This document shows, piece after piece, positions 17,090-24,930 of a DNA stretch of 64,000 nt; position 1 is the first letter of the stretch; each line of letters begins with the position of its first letter. Under the pieces are notes generated by a model that worked only from the letters and a program-made list of their open reading frames with translations, was not told the origin of the DNA and did not search any database. The position numbers and the translations under genes are program-made. The stretch is taken from assembly GCF_000716675.1 (NCBI RefSeq), contig NZ_JNXT01000006.1, forward strand, positions 138,184 through 202,183, given 5' to 3'. Source of the DNA: Streptomyces alboflavus. Lineage in GTDB: Bacteria; Actinomycetota; Actinomycetes; Streptomycetales; Streptomycetaceae.

Positions 17090-18973
17090 GTGCTCTTCCT
17101 CTACACCGTCCTGGTGGTGTGCTGCGCCGTCCTGCTGGTCGCGGGCGTGATCGAGCAGCGACGGCACTACACCAACCTGGAACACATACCGTCGCGGGTG
17201 CTGGTCAACGGCATCCGCGGCAAGAGCTCCATCACGCGCCTGTGCGCGGGCGCCCTGCGCGGCGGCGACCTCACCACGGTCGCCAAGACCACCGGCACCG
17301 CGGCCCGGTTCATCCACCCGGACGCCACCGAGGAGCCGGTCTACCGCAAGTTCGGCATCGCCAACGTCGTCGAGCAGATCGGCATCGTGCGGCGGGCCGC
17401 CGCGTACAACCCGGACGCGCTGGTCATCGAGTGCATGGCGGTCATGCCCGCGCTCCAGGAGATCAACCAGTCCAAGCTGATCCGCTCCACCATCGGCGTG
17501 CTCTGCAACGTCCGTGAGGACCACCTCGCCGAGATGGGCCCGACCCTGGACGACGTGGCGCGCTCGCTGTCCCGCTCGATGCCGGAGAACGGCATCTGCG
17601 TGACCGCGGAGAAGGACCGCTTCGCGATCCTCAAGGAGGAGGCCGACGCCCGCAACTGCGAGCTGATCTACGCCGACCCCGAGACGGTGTCCGACGAGGA
17701 GCTGCGCGGCTTCAGCTGGTTCACCTTCAAGGAGAACGTGTCGATCGCGCTGAAGGTCGCCGAACTCCTCGGCGTCGGCCGCGAGGTCGCCCTCCAGGGC
17801 ATGTACGACGCGCCGCCGGACCCCGGTGTCCTCTCCGTCGAGCGGTACGTCACCGAGGAGGGCAAGAAGCTCCGCTTCGCCAACGTCTTCGCGGCCAACG
17901 ACCCCGAGTCGACGCTGATGAACATCAACCAGCTGCTCGACCTCGGCGCCATCAACCGGCCGCTGAACGTCGTCATCAACTGCCGCCCCGACCGCGTCGA
18001 GCGCAACGGCCAGATGGGCGAGATCATCCCGGACCTCAAGCCGGACAAGGTCTTCGTCATCGGCCACCCCGCCAAGTCCGCCATCGACGCCATCCCCTCC
18101 GAGTGGCGCTCGCGCGCCGTCGACCTCGGCGGCGACAAGCGCGACCCGGAGGAGTTCATGGGCCAGCTGCTCGGGCAGCTCGGCGCCGACTCCTCGCTCG
18201 TGGCCATCGGCAACATCCACGGCCAGGGCGAGCTGCTCCTGGAGCACCTCGCCGAACTGCCCGCCGACGAGAGCGAGGACCCGGCGGCCCCGGCCGCCCC
18301 GGCAGGGGAGTCGGCCAACGAGACCACCGGCAGCCACCAGCTGTACGAGCCGCACATCGACCCGTACCAGCACTACCCGGAGGCGTACGAGAGCCGGTAC
18401 ACCAACACCGGCTCGCACCGGATGATCCCGGCGGCGCACGTCCCCGTGCAGCGCACCGCCCAGCAGCCCTACCCGCCGCAGTACGACGGCCAGGCCGCGC
18501 AGGACCCCTACGCGGGGCAGGGCGCGTACCAGCAGAACCAGGGGCAGTACGCGGCGCAGGAACCGTACGCGGCGCAGCAGGCGTCGTACGACACGCCGGT
18601 CACCTACGACGCGTACGGCCAGCAGCACCAGCAGGCCCCGCACGGGTACCACGGCCAGCAGGCCGCGCACCCGCAGTACGACCAGCGGGCCGCGCACCCG
18701 CAGTACGACCAGCAGGCCGCACACCCACAGCACCAGCAGGGCCAGCACCACCAGCAGCCCGCGCTCGGCCAGCACCACCAGCACGCCCCGCAGCAGCACC
18801 AGGGCGCGCACGAGCAGTACGCGCACGAGTCCTACCGGGCGCCGCACACGGAACCGCCGCAGGACCCGTCCCAACCTCCCGCCCCCCGCGGCCTGTTCGA
18901 GCCGCGCGTCCCGCCCGCCCCGCCCGCCGCGGATGAAACCCAGCAGTGGCACAGCCCAGGAGAGCAGCGTTGA
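17090..18973 (+). CDS. capB: CapB/PgsB-family polyglutamate ligase with Gln/His/Tyr-rich C-terminal tail
   Basis: 627 residues. One N-terminal membrane segment, then a Mur-ligase-like ATPase core of about 375 residues: P-loop GIRGKSSITRL (about 41-51), MPALQEINQSKLIRSTIGVL, CNVREDHLAEMGPT, and NIHGQGELLLEHLAEL closing the core. It should activate the gamma-carboxyl of glutamate with ATP and extend a poly-gamma-glutamate-type chain with CapC. From about residue 396 a 230-residue tail follows, rich in Gln, His, Tyr, Ala and Pro, with near-repeats AHPQYDQ(R/Q)A. B. anthracis and B. subtilis homologues stop near residue 400-460, so the tail is an addition. The GTG at 17090 follows GGAAGGA. The stop overlaps the capC start (TTGA). 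Confidence 0.85.
   Translation: MLFLYTVLVVCCAVLLVAGVIEQRRHYTNLEHIPSRVLVNGIRGKSSITRLCAGALRGGDLTTVAKTTGTAARFIHPDATEEPVYRKFGIANVVEQIGIVRRAAAYNPDALVIECMAVMPALQEINQSKLIRSTIGVLCNVREDHLAEMGPTLDDVARSLSRSMPENGICVTAEKDRFAILKEEADARNCELIYADPETVSDEELRGFSWFTFKENVSIALKVAELLGVGREVALQGMYDAPPDPGVLSVERYVTEEGKKLRFANVFAANDPESTLMNINQLLDLGAINRPLNVVINCRPDRVERNGQMGEIIPDLKPDKVFVIGHPAKSAIDAIPSEWRSRAVDLGGDKRDPEEFMGQLLGQLGADSSLVAIGNIHGQGELLLEHLAELPADESEDPAAPAAPAGESANETTGSHQLYEPHIDPYQHYPEAYESRYTNTGSHRMIPAAHVPVQRTAQQPYPPQYDGQAAQDPYAGQGAYQQNQGQYAAQEPYAAQQASYDTPVTYDAYGQQHQQAPHGYHGQQAAHPQYDQRAAHPQYDQQAAHPQHQQGQHHQQPALGQHHQHAPQQHQGAHEQYAHESYRAPHTEPPQDPSQPPAPRGLFEPRVPPAPPAADETQQWHSPGEQR
18662..18730 (+). repeat. Tandem repeats inside the capB tail
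   Basis: Units of about 30 bp encoding AAHPQYDQ-type octapeptides are repeated at least three times, the third degenerate (AAHPQHQQ). Replication slippage could change tail length between strains. Confidence 0.7.
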
Positions 18974-19452
18974 TCCCGTCCGTCCTCACCCCCGAGATCG
19001 CCGCGGTCGGCATCGCGCTCGGGCTGCTGTTCTCGCTCGTCTGCTATCTGACGACCAACCTGTCGCCCGGCGGCATGATCACGCCGGGCTGGCTCGCGCT
19101 GACCCTCGTCGAGGACCTCCAGCGCGCCGCCATGGTGGTCGGCGTCACCGTCCTGACGTACGTCTGCACCTTGCTGATGCAGAAGTTCGTCATCCTCTAC
19201 GGCAAGCGCCTGTTCGCCGCGGTCGTGCTCACCGGCGTGGTGCTCCAGGCCACCGTGATGATCGTGCTCTCGATCGAGTTCCCGCTGATGTACAGCAACC
19301 AGACCCTCGGCTTCATCGTGCCGGGCCTGATCGCCTACCAGCTGGTCCGTCAGCCCAAGGGCCCCACCCTGCTCGCCACGGGATCGGTGACCCTCATGGC
19401 CTACGTCGTCCTCACGGCCGGGATCCTCCTCGGCTTCATGCCCTCCGCCTGA
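18970..19452 (+). CDS. capC: CapC/PgsC-family polyglutamate synthase membrane subunit
   Basis: 160 residues, close to the 149 of Bacillus PgsC, with about five hydrophobic segments. The first loop has the family-like NLSPGGMITPGWLALTLVED, comparable to the GLVVPGYLAL region of PgsC. The TTG at 18970 overlaps the capB stop as TTGA and has GGAGAG 8 nt upstream, so expression is coupled to capB. With CapB it forms the membrane synthase complex. The family match together with the CapB neighbour makes the call firm, although the polymer (poly-gamma-Glu or another) is not determined. Confidence 0.85.
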   Translation: MIPSVLTPEIAAVGIALGLLFSLVCYLTTNLSPGGMITPGWLALTLVEDLQRAAMVVGVTVLTYVCTLLMQKFVILYGKRLFAAVVLTGVVLQATVMIVLSIEFPLMYSNQTLGFIVPGLIAYQLVRQPKGPTLLATGSVTLMAYVVLTAGILLGFMPSA

Positions 19453-19468
19453 CCTACCGGAGCCACAC

Positions 19469-20539
19469 ATGCCGCCCAAGAAGAAGCGCCCCGCAGTCCA
19501 CGCCGTCACCGTCCTCGCCCTGCTCGCGGGCAGCACCTACCTGACCGTCGAACTGCGCAAGGACGAGCACGACAAGGCGCCGAAGGTGCAGTCCGTCACC
19601 GACACCCCGGACCTGACCAACGGCACCGGACAGGCCGACGGCAAGCAGAAGTGGGAGCGGCTGCGCAACCCCGACCGCTCCGTCCTGCGCACCGAGGACG
19701 GCAAGGTCCTCGCCACGTTCACCGACGGTGCCCGCACGGCGACCCTCTCCGGGCCGAGCCGCACCTTCGCCGAGCCCAGCAACACCAAGTCGAAGGTCGT
19801 CACCGACGACTGGGTGCGGCTGATGCCGGAGGTGTGGCGCAAGGGCGCGGAGAAGGAGAAGTGGTTCAAGGACTGGTTCAAGGAGTTCGCGGGCAGCGAG
19901 GAGGACGACCTCTTCGCGATGGCGTTCCAGTACGTCGAGGGCGCGCCCGTCAAGAAGGACGACGAGGGCATCGCCTACGCCGGTGACGCCGAGTTCGGGC
20001 CGCTTAACCCGGCCGGCAGCGAGGGCAACGACCTGCGCGAGGAGCAGTCCGACTTCTACGACTACCTCGGCATCCCGTACACCTTCCGCGACGGCACCAC
20101 GATCCAGCCCGAGGCCAAGCGGGCCCGCGCCATCGACTGCTCCGGCTTCATCCGGACCGTCTTCGGCTACCGCGCCCGGTTCCCGCTGATGGCCAACGAC
20201 ACCACCGGCGACGGTCTGCCCCGCACCGCCAACGGCATGGCCCGCGGCAAGCTCGGCGCCCCCGTCATCCCGCTCAAGGGCGTCGGCGCCGCGGACCGCC
20301 CGAAGACGATCGACGTGGTCCAGCCCGGCGACCTGGTGTTCTTCAAGCTCGACGCCCGCACCAAGGAGCGGCTCGACCACGTGGGGATCTTCCTCGGCCA
20401 CGACGCCGAGGGCCACAAGGTGTTCATCTCCAGCCGCGAAGAGGTCAACGGCCCCACCATCGGCGACAAGGGCGGCACGTCCCGCCTCGACGGCAACGGC
20501 TACTACGCCAAGGCGCTGCGCAGCGCCAAGCGCCTCTAG
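19469..20539 (+). CDS. Membrane-anchored NlpC/P60-family peptidase
   Basis: 356 residues. An N-terminal hydrophobic segment (VTVLALLAGSTYLTV, about 11-25) acts as signal or anchor; a charged central domain follows. The C-terminal cysteine-peptidase domain has the nucleophile in RAIDCSGFIRTVFGYR (Cys about 223) and the His in LDHVGIFLGHD (about 303). NlpC/P60 enzymes cleave bonds after D-gamma-glutamyl residues. Placement 16 nt after capC suggests it trims, releases or anchors the gamma-linked polymer, or opens peptidoglycan to let it pass. ATG at 19469 is the first in-frame start. It is the last gene before a strong terminator. Confidence 0.8.
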   Translation: MPPKKKRPAVHAVTVLALLAGSTYLTVELRKDEHDKAPKVQSVTDTPDLTNGTGQADGKQKWERLRNPDRSVLRTEDGKVLATFTDGARTATLSGPSRTFAEPSNTKSKVVTDDWVRLMPEVWRKGAEKEKWFKDWFKEFAGSEEDDLFAMAFQYVEGAPVKKDDEGIAYAGDAEFGPLNPAGSEGNDLREEQSDFYDYLGIPYTFRDGTTIQPEAKRARAIDCSGFIRTVFGYRARFPLMANDTTGDGLPRTANGMARGKLGAPVIPLKGVGAADRPKTIDVVQPGDLVFFKLDARTKERLDHVGIFLGHDAEGHKVFISSREEVNGPTIGDKGGTSRLDGNGYYAKALRSAKRL

Positions 20540-20546
20540 CCGCCGG

Positions 20547-20580
20547 GCTCCCGCGCGGGCGGACAGGCCCGCGCGGGAGC
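20547..20580 (+). terminator. Terminator of the cap operon
   Basis: Perfect 14-bp stem GCTCCCGCGCGGGC and its complement with a 6-nt loop, 8 nt after the NlpC/P60 stop. Confidence 0.75.
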
Positions 20581-20700
20581 GCCGCACCCCTCCTCACCCC
20601 CTACCTGGCGAGAACGCCACCCGTGACAGGAGCAAGAGCCCCTATCGCTGCTGACAAGCCGCGCGAGGGCGTGTTTGTCTGGGCCACCTGATCACCGAAG

Positions 20701-20717
20701 GGCCCGCAACGCGGGCC
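20701..20717 (+). promoter_or_regulatory. 5'-leader hairpin of the small secreted protein gene
   Basis: GGCCCGC-AAC-GCGGGCC, 7-bp stem, ending 5 nt before the AAGGGGGAG ribosome site of the next gene. It could modulate translation or simply terminate upstream transcription. Confidence 0.35.
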
Positions 20718-20733
20718 GCAGAAGGGGGAGTTC

Positions 20734-21198
20734 ATGAAGTCCATCAAGGTGCCCGCGCGCGTCCTGCTGCCGCTCGCCGGAGCCGTGTTCGCCACCGCCG
20801 CCCTCGCCGCACCCGCGACGGCCGCGCCTCAGCACTGGACCGACGGCGAGGCCCACTACGCCGAATCCCGCTCGGTCCTCACCCCGTACGACGGCACCCA
20901 GGGCGCCCGCGCCCTCGTCCGCGTGGACTGGGAGACCGGCAAGGGCGGCGTCTACGGAAACCTGTGGGACCTCAAGAAGGACGGCAACGACTCCGTCCTG
21001 CAGGCCGGTTACTCCTGGCTCGACGGCTCCACCTGGAAGCCCGCCACCCGCACCCTCAACACGGTGAAGGACGCCAGCGACAGCGGCCGCCACACCAGCC
21101 TGCACACCGACCCGGCGGTCAAGATCAAGGATCTGAAGGTCAGGGTCTGCACGGTCGACGGCACGGGCGCGCAGGTGTGGTGCGGGCAGTGGTACTGA
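20734..21198 (+). CDS. Small secreted protein of unknown function
   Basis: 154 residues with a classical Sec signal peptide (MKSIKVPARV, hydrophobic Ala/Leu core, cleavage near PATA-AP, residue 31). The mature part of about 120 residues is Trp/Tyr/Asp-rich, for example WETGKGGVYGNLWDLKKDG and VCTVDGTGAQVWCGQWY at the end. The two closing Cys residues could form a disulfide. I do not recognise the family. The ATG at 20734 has AAGGGGGAG 5 nt upstream. It lies between the cap-operon terminator and a convergent gene, so it is probably expressed alone. Confidence 0.75.
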   Translation: MKSIKVPARVLLPLAGAVFATAALAAPATAAPQHWTDGEAHYAESRSVLTPYDGTQGARALVRVDWETGKGGVYGNLWDLKKDGNDSVLQAGYSWLDGSTWKPATRTLNTVKDASDSGRHTSLHTDPAVKIKDLKVRVCTVDGTGAQVWCGQWY

Positions 21199-21211
21199 GC
21201 GCCGGAGCGGG

Positions 21212-21580
21212 TTAGTTCCGGACCGTCCGCGGGCCCACGCACTCCGCTCCCAGCTCGGACACCCGGCGGCGCAGTTCGCGGTCCGCGGTGACCACCACGC
21301 AGGGCCCGGGGATCTCCGCGACCAGCTCCACGATGCGGTCGTCGCCGCTGCCGGGGGCCGAGTCGACGCGCACACCGGGGACGGACTCGACGCCCCGGGC
21401 CCGGCCCTCCACGACGAGGACCACGTCGAGAGGGCCGGGCAGTTCGGGCAGGCCCGCCGCGGCGAGCGGCACCAGACGGTCCCGCAGCCGCTCCGCCGCG
21501 CCCCGCCGGTCCCGCCACCATCCGTCCGGCACGGAGCCCACCACATTGGCGGCGTCCACGACGAGGGTCACAGTGTCCAT
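21212..21580 (-). CDS. NYN/PIN-like domain protein
   Basis: 122 residues. It starts MDTVTLVVDAANVVGSVPDGWW: a hydrophobic strand ending in Asp followed by Asn, typical of NYN/YacP-type PIN-fold nucleases. Further acidic residues occur in VVLVVEGRA, SAPGSGDDRIVEL and VVVTADRELRRRV, the last matching the usual final strand (TaDreL). This gives the three or four acidic positions of a metal-dependent RNase fold. The protein is only the catalytic core, with no partner domain. Start ATG at 21580; the longer frame upstream (to 21694) has lower-quality coding character. RNA substrate unknown. Confidence 0.7.
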   Translation of the reverse strand: MDTVTLVVDAANVVGSVPDGWWRDRRGAAERLRDRLVPLAAAGLPELPGPLDVVLVVEGRARGVESVPGVRVDSAPGSGDDRIVELVAEIPGPCVVVTADRELRRRVSELGAECVGPRTVRN

Positions 21581-21672
21581 GCGGCCAAGCCTCGCACGCC
21601 CGGGTGCACCCACCCCCACCTCGCCCATTAGAGTTGCTGTGACCCGACGTCCCTGGCCACGGAAACCGCCGC

Positions 21673-22734
21673 ATGCCCCCAGCCCCCACCCCACCGACCG
21701 TGAACGGCGACTGGCTCATACGCGCACGCGACGGCAGGCTCGCCGTCTACGCCTGCGAGAGCGACGCCGTGGTCTGCCGCACCCAACGCCACCCGGGCGA
21801 GCCCTGGACCGCGCCCCGCGTCGTCGGCGGCGACCAGCGCGTCCACCCCGTCCTCGCCGTCTCCCAGGGCACCGACACGTACACCCACCTGGTGTCATGG
21901 CGCCCCACGGTCTCCGGCGAGTCCGGCCTCGTGCACTCCACCCACTTCCAGCCGCACCTCACCGCCCTCGACTGGAACCCCCTCGGCCACCCCAACAAGA
22001 AGGGGCAGAGCACCGGCGCGCCCGCCGTGACCGTCGACGCCCAGGGCCGCGCCCATGTGTTCGTGCCCAACCGGGGCGGCGGCGTCAGCATGCGCGGCCA
22101 GAAGGAGAAGGGCGGCTGGGGCCCCTGGCGCGACCTCAAGGGCCAGGGGGTGCGCGGCCCGCTTGCCGTCGTGACGGGCGAGTCCGGCCTGGTCACGGCG
22201 TACGCGGCCACGGCGGACAGCGTCCTGCGCTGGCGCCAGGCCTCGCCGGGCGCCGTCCCCGCCCTGGACGAGGAGCCGCTGCCGGTCACGGCCCGCCCCG
22301 GCACCCTGCGCGCCCTCGCCACCTCCGCCGAACGCACCACCCTGTTCTTCACGGACGCCGACGGTGAGCTGCGCGCCTGGCGCGGCACCGCGGCCGACGA
22401 GCCTGCCCGCCTCCTCGCGGCCGCGGGCCCCGGCCCGGTCTCGGCGATGCGCTGCGAACTCGACGGCCACGACTGCACGTTGCTGGCCCAGCGCGCCGAG
22501 AGCGGCCGCGTCGCCTTCGCCGCCTACCCGACCGAGCTGGAGTCGGCGGGCGCCTGGTGGGCCGAGTCGGGCCCCGCCCTGCCGGTGGACGCACGGGTCG
22601 CCCTCGCCACCGACGCCGCGGGCCGGGTGATAGCGGCGACCTTCGTGCCCGGCACCGGGGCGCTGCGGCTGACCCACAGGAAGGACGAGCCGGGCCTCGC
22701 TCTCAAGGCGTGGGAGCAGGCGGCCTCCGCTTAG
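21673..22734 (+). CDS. Conserved hypothetical protein, probable beta-propeller
   Basis: 353 residues, no signal peptide or membrane span. It has repeated blocks of about 50 residues with strand-turn-strand patterning and closing Trp/Gly motifs (GDWLIRARDGRLAVYAC, GRAHVFVPNRGG, VTAYAATADSVLRWRQ, LFFTDADGELRAWRG). This suggests a six- or seven-bladed propeller like those in lectins or sialidase-like folds. No catalytic residues can be named. The ATG at 21673 is the first start of the strongly biased frame; 92 nt separate it from the divergent NYN gene. It ends convergent with fadB over a shared terminator. Confidence 0.65.
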   Translation: MPPAPTPPTVNGDWLIRARDGRLAVYACESDAVVCRTQRHPGEPWTAPRVVGGDQRVHPVLAVSQGTDTYTHLVSWRPTVSGESGLVHSTHFQPHLTALDWNPLGHPNKKGQSTGAPAVTVDAQGRAHVFVPNRGGGVSMRGQKEKGGWGPWRDLKGQGVRGPLAVVTGESGLVTAYAATADSVLRWRQASPGAVPALDEEPLPVTARPGTLRALATSAERTTLFFTDADGELRAWRGTAADEPARLLAAAGPGPVSAMRCELDGHDCTLLAQRAESGRVAFAAYPTELESAGAWWAESGPALPVDARVALATDAAGRVIAATFVPGTGALRLTHRKDEPGLALKAWEQAASA

Positions 22735-22750
22735 CGGACCCGGACACGGC

Positions 22751-22784
22751 AGTGCCCGGCACGCCGGACGGCGTACCGGGCACT
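22751..22784. terminator. Bidirectional terminator between the propeller gene and fadB
   Basis: Nested stem AGTGCCCGG-C-ACGCC / GGCGT-A-CCGGGCACT with a GGAC loop, lying between two converging genes. Confidence 0.7.
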
Positions 22785-22797
22785 GAGGCTTTCCCTG

Positions 22798-24930
22798 CTA
22801 CGCGGGGACGCTCGCGAGCCCCTGCTCCAGGAACCGCTTGCCGTTCACGCGCTCGCTGACACCCTCACGGTCCAGGTACGGCGTGATCCCGCCCAGGTGG
22901 AAGGGCCAGCCCGCGCCGGTGATCAGGCACAGGTCGACGTCCTGCGCCTCGGCGACGACACCCTCGTCGAGCATGAGCCCGATCTCCTGGGCGACGGCGT
23001 CGAGCACGCGGGCCCGCACCTGCTCCTCGGTCAGGACGGAGTCGCCCTGCGTAAGGAGCGCGGCGACCTCCGGGTCGAGCTCCGGCTTGCCGCTGTCGTA
23101 CACGTAGAAGCCGCGCTTGCCGGCCTCGACGACGGCCTTCAGGTTCGGCGACACCGTGAAGCGGTCCGGGAAGGCGCGGTTCAGCGTCTCCGAGACGTGC
23201 AGGCCGATGGCCGGGCCGACCAGCTCAAGCAGGACCAGCGGCGACATCGGCAGGCCGAGCGGCTCGACGGCCTTCTCGGCGACCGGCACCGGGGTGCCCT
23301 CGTCGATGACGTTCTGGATCTCGCCCATGAAGCGGGTCAGGATGCGGTTCACGACGAACGCCGGGGCGTCCTTCACGAGCACCGCGGTCTTCTTCAGCTT
23401 CTTGGCGACACCGAAGGCCGTGGCCAGCGAGGCGTCGTCGGTCTGCTCGCCGCGCACGATCTCCAGGAGCGGCAGGATCGCGACCGGGTTGAAGAAGTGG
23501 AAGCCGACGACCCGCTCGGGGTGCTTCAGCTTGGAGGCCATCTCCGTCACCGACAGCGAGGAGGTGTTGGTCGCGAGGATCGCGTGCGCCGGGGCGACCG
23601 CCTCCACCTCGGCGAACACCTGCTGCTTGACGCCGATCTCCTCGAAGACGGCCTCGATGATGAAGTCCGCGTCGGCGAAGCCCTCGGCCTTGTCCAGGAC
23701 ACCCGTGACCAGGGCCTTCAGACGGTTGGCCTTGTCCTGGTTGACGCGCCCCTTCAGCAGGAGCTTGTCGATCTCGCCGTGGACGTACGACACACCCTTG
23801 TCCACGCGCTCCTGGTCGATGTCGGTCAGGACGACCGGCACCTCCAGGCGGCGCAGGAAGAGCAGCGCCAGCTGCGAGGCCATCAGGCCTGCGCCCACGA
23901 CGCCGACCTTGGTGACCGGGCGCGCCAGGTTCTTGTCCGGGGCGCCCGCGGGGCGCTTGCCGCGCTTCTGCACCAGGTTGAACGCGTAGATGCCGCTGCG
24001 GAGTTCGCCGCCCATGATGAGATCGGCGAGCGCCTTGTCCTCGGCGTCGAAGCCCTTCTGCAGATCGCCGTCCTTGGCGGCGGCGACGATCTCCAGGGCG
24101 CGGTACGCGGCCGGGGCGGCGCCGTGCACCTTGGAGTCGGCGATGGCGAGGCCGCGGGCGACCGCCGCGTCCCAGCCCTCGCCGCGGTCGATCTCGGGGC
24201 GCTCTACCTTGACGGTGCCGTTGAGGACGGAGGCCGTCCACACCAGCGACTGCTCCAGGAAGTCGGCGCCCTCGAACAGCGCGTCCGCGATGCCGAGTTC
24301 GAAGACCTGCTTGCCCTTGAGCTGCTTGTTCTGGTTCAGCGAGTTCTCGATGATGACCGAAACCGCGCGGTCCGCACCGATCAGGTTCGGGAGCAGCGTG
24401 CAGCCGCCCCAGCCCGGGACGAGGCCCAGGAAGACCTCGGGCAGCGAGAACGCGGGCAGCGCCTTGGAGACGGTGCGGTACGCGCAGTGCAGACCGACCT
24501 CGACGCCACCGCCCATGGCGGCGCCGTTGTAGTACGCGAACGTCGGCACCGCGAGGCCCGCGAGCCGCTTGAAGACGTCGTGGCCGCCCTTGCCGATGGC
24601 CAGCGCGTCCTCGTGCCGCTTCAGTATCTCGACGCCCTTGAGGTCGGCGCCGACGGCGAAGATGAACGGCTTGCCGGTGATGCCGACACCGACGATCGTG
24701 CCCTCGGCCGCCTCCTTCTCGACCTGGTCGATCGCGGCGTTCAGGTTCGCCAGCGAGCCCGGGCCGAAGGTGGTCGGCTTGGTGTGGTCGAAGCCGTTGT
24801 CGAGGGTGATGAGGGCGAACCGCCCGGCGCCCGCGGGCAGGTCGAGGTGACGTACGTGAGCCTGCGTCACGACCTCGTCCGGGAACAGCTCGGCCGCACC
24901 CTTCAACAGCTCAGTGGTGGTGGTGCTCAC
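22798..24930 (-). CDS. fadB: FadB, fatty-acid oxidation complex alpha subunit
   Basis: 710 residues: enoyl-CoA hydratase domain (about 20-230; oxyanion-hole stretches GITGKPFIFAVGADLKG and YYNGAAMGGGVEVGLHC), an NAD-binding L-3-hydroxyacyl-CoA dehydrogenase domain (GVVGAGLMASQLALLFLRR at about 340), and the C-terminal dimerisation/catalytic part (FHFFNPVAILPLLEIV, EPLGLPMSPLVLLELVG). It hydrates trans-2-enoyl-CoA and oxidises the 3-hydroxyacyl-CoA in beta-oxidation, in the cytoplasm. The GTG at 24930 overlaps the fadA stop (GTGA), so FadA and FadB are translationally coupled. The open frame extends further upstream inside fadA, but that part is out of frame with FadA and is not coding. Confidence 0.92.
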   Translation of the reverse strand: MSTTTTELLKGAAELFPDEVVTQAHVRHLDLPAGAGRFALITLDNGFDHTKPTTFGPGSLANLNAAIDQVEKEAAEGTIVGVGITGKPFIFAVGADLKGVEILKRHEDALAIGKGGHDVFKRLAGLAVPTFAYYNGAAMGGGVEVGLHCAYRTVSKALPAFSLPEVFLGLVPGWGGCTLLPNLIGADRAVSVIIENSLNQNKQLKGKQVFELGIADALFEGADFLEQSLVWTASVLNGTVKVERPEIDRGEGWDAAVARGLAIADSKVHGAAPAAYRALEIVAAAKDGDLQKGFDAEDKALADLIMGGELRSGIYAFNLVQKRGKRPAGAPDKNLARPVTKVGVVGAGLMASQLALLFLRRLEVPVVLTDIDQERVDKGVSYVHGEIDKLLLKGRVNQDKANRLKALVTGVLDKAEGFADADFIIEAVFEEIGVKQQVFAEVEAVAPAHAILATNTSSLSVTEMASKLKHPERVVGFHFFNPVAILPLLEIVRGEQTDDASLATAFGVAKKLKKTAVLVKDAPAFVVNRILTRFMGEIQNVIDEGTPVPVAEKAVEPLGLPMSPLVLLELVGPAIGLHVSETLNRAFPDRFTVSPNLKAVVEAGKRGFYVYDSGKPELDPEVAALLTQGDSVLTEEQVRARVLDAVAQEIGLMLDEGVVAEAQDVDLCLITGAGWPFHLGGITPYLDREGVSERVNGKRFLEQGLASVPA

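Noticed and set aside
14774..18952. 1392-codon open frame on the minus strand
   Set aside because: It is antisense to the double-HAMP and capB genes, has Leu/Arg/Gly low complexity and no domain. Long antisense frames are expected in GC-rich DNA with strong third-position bias.
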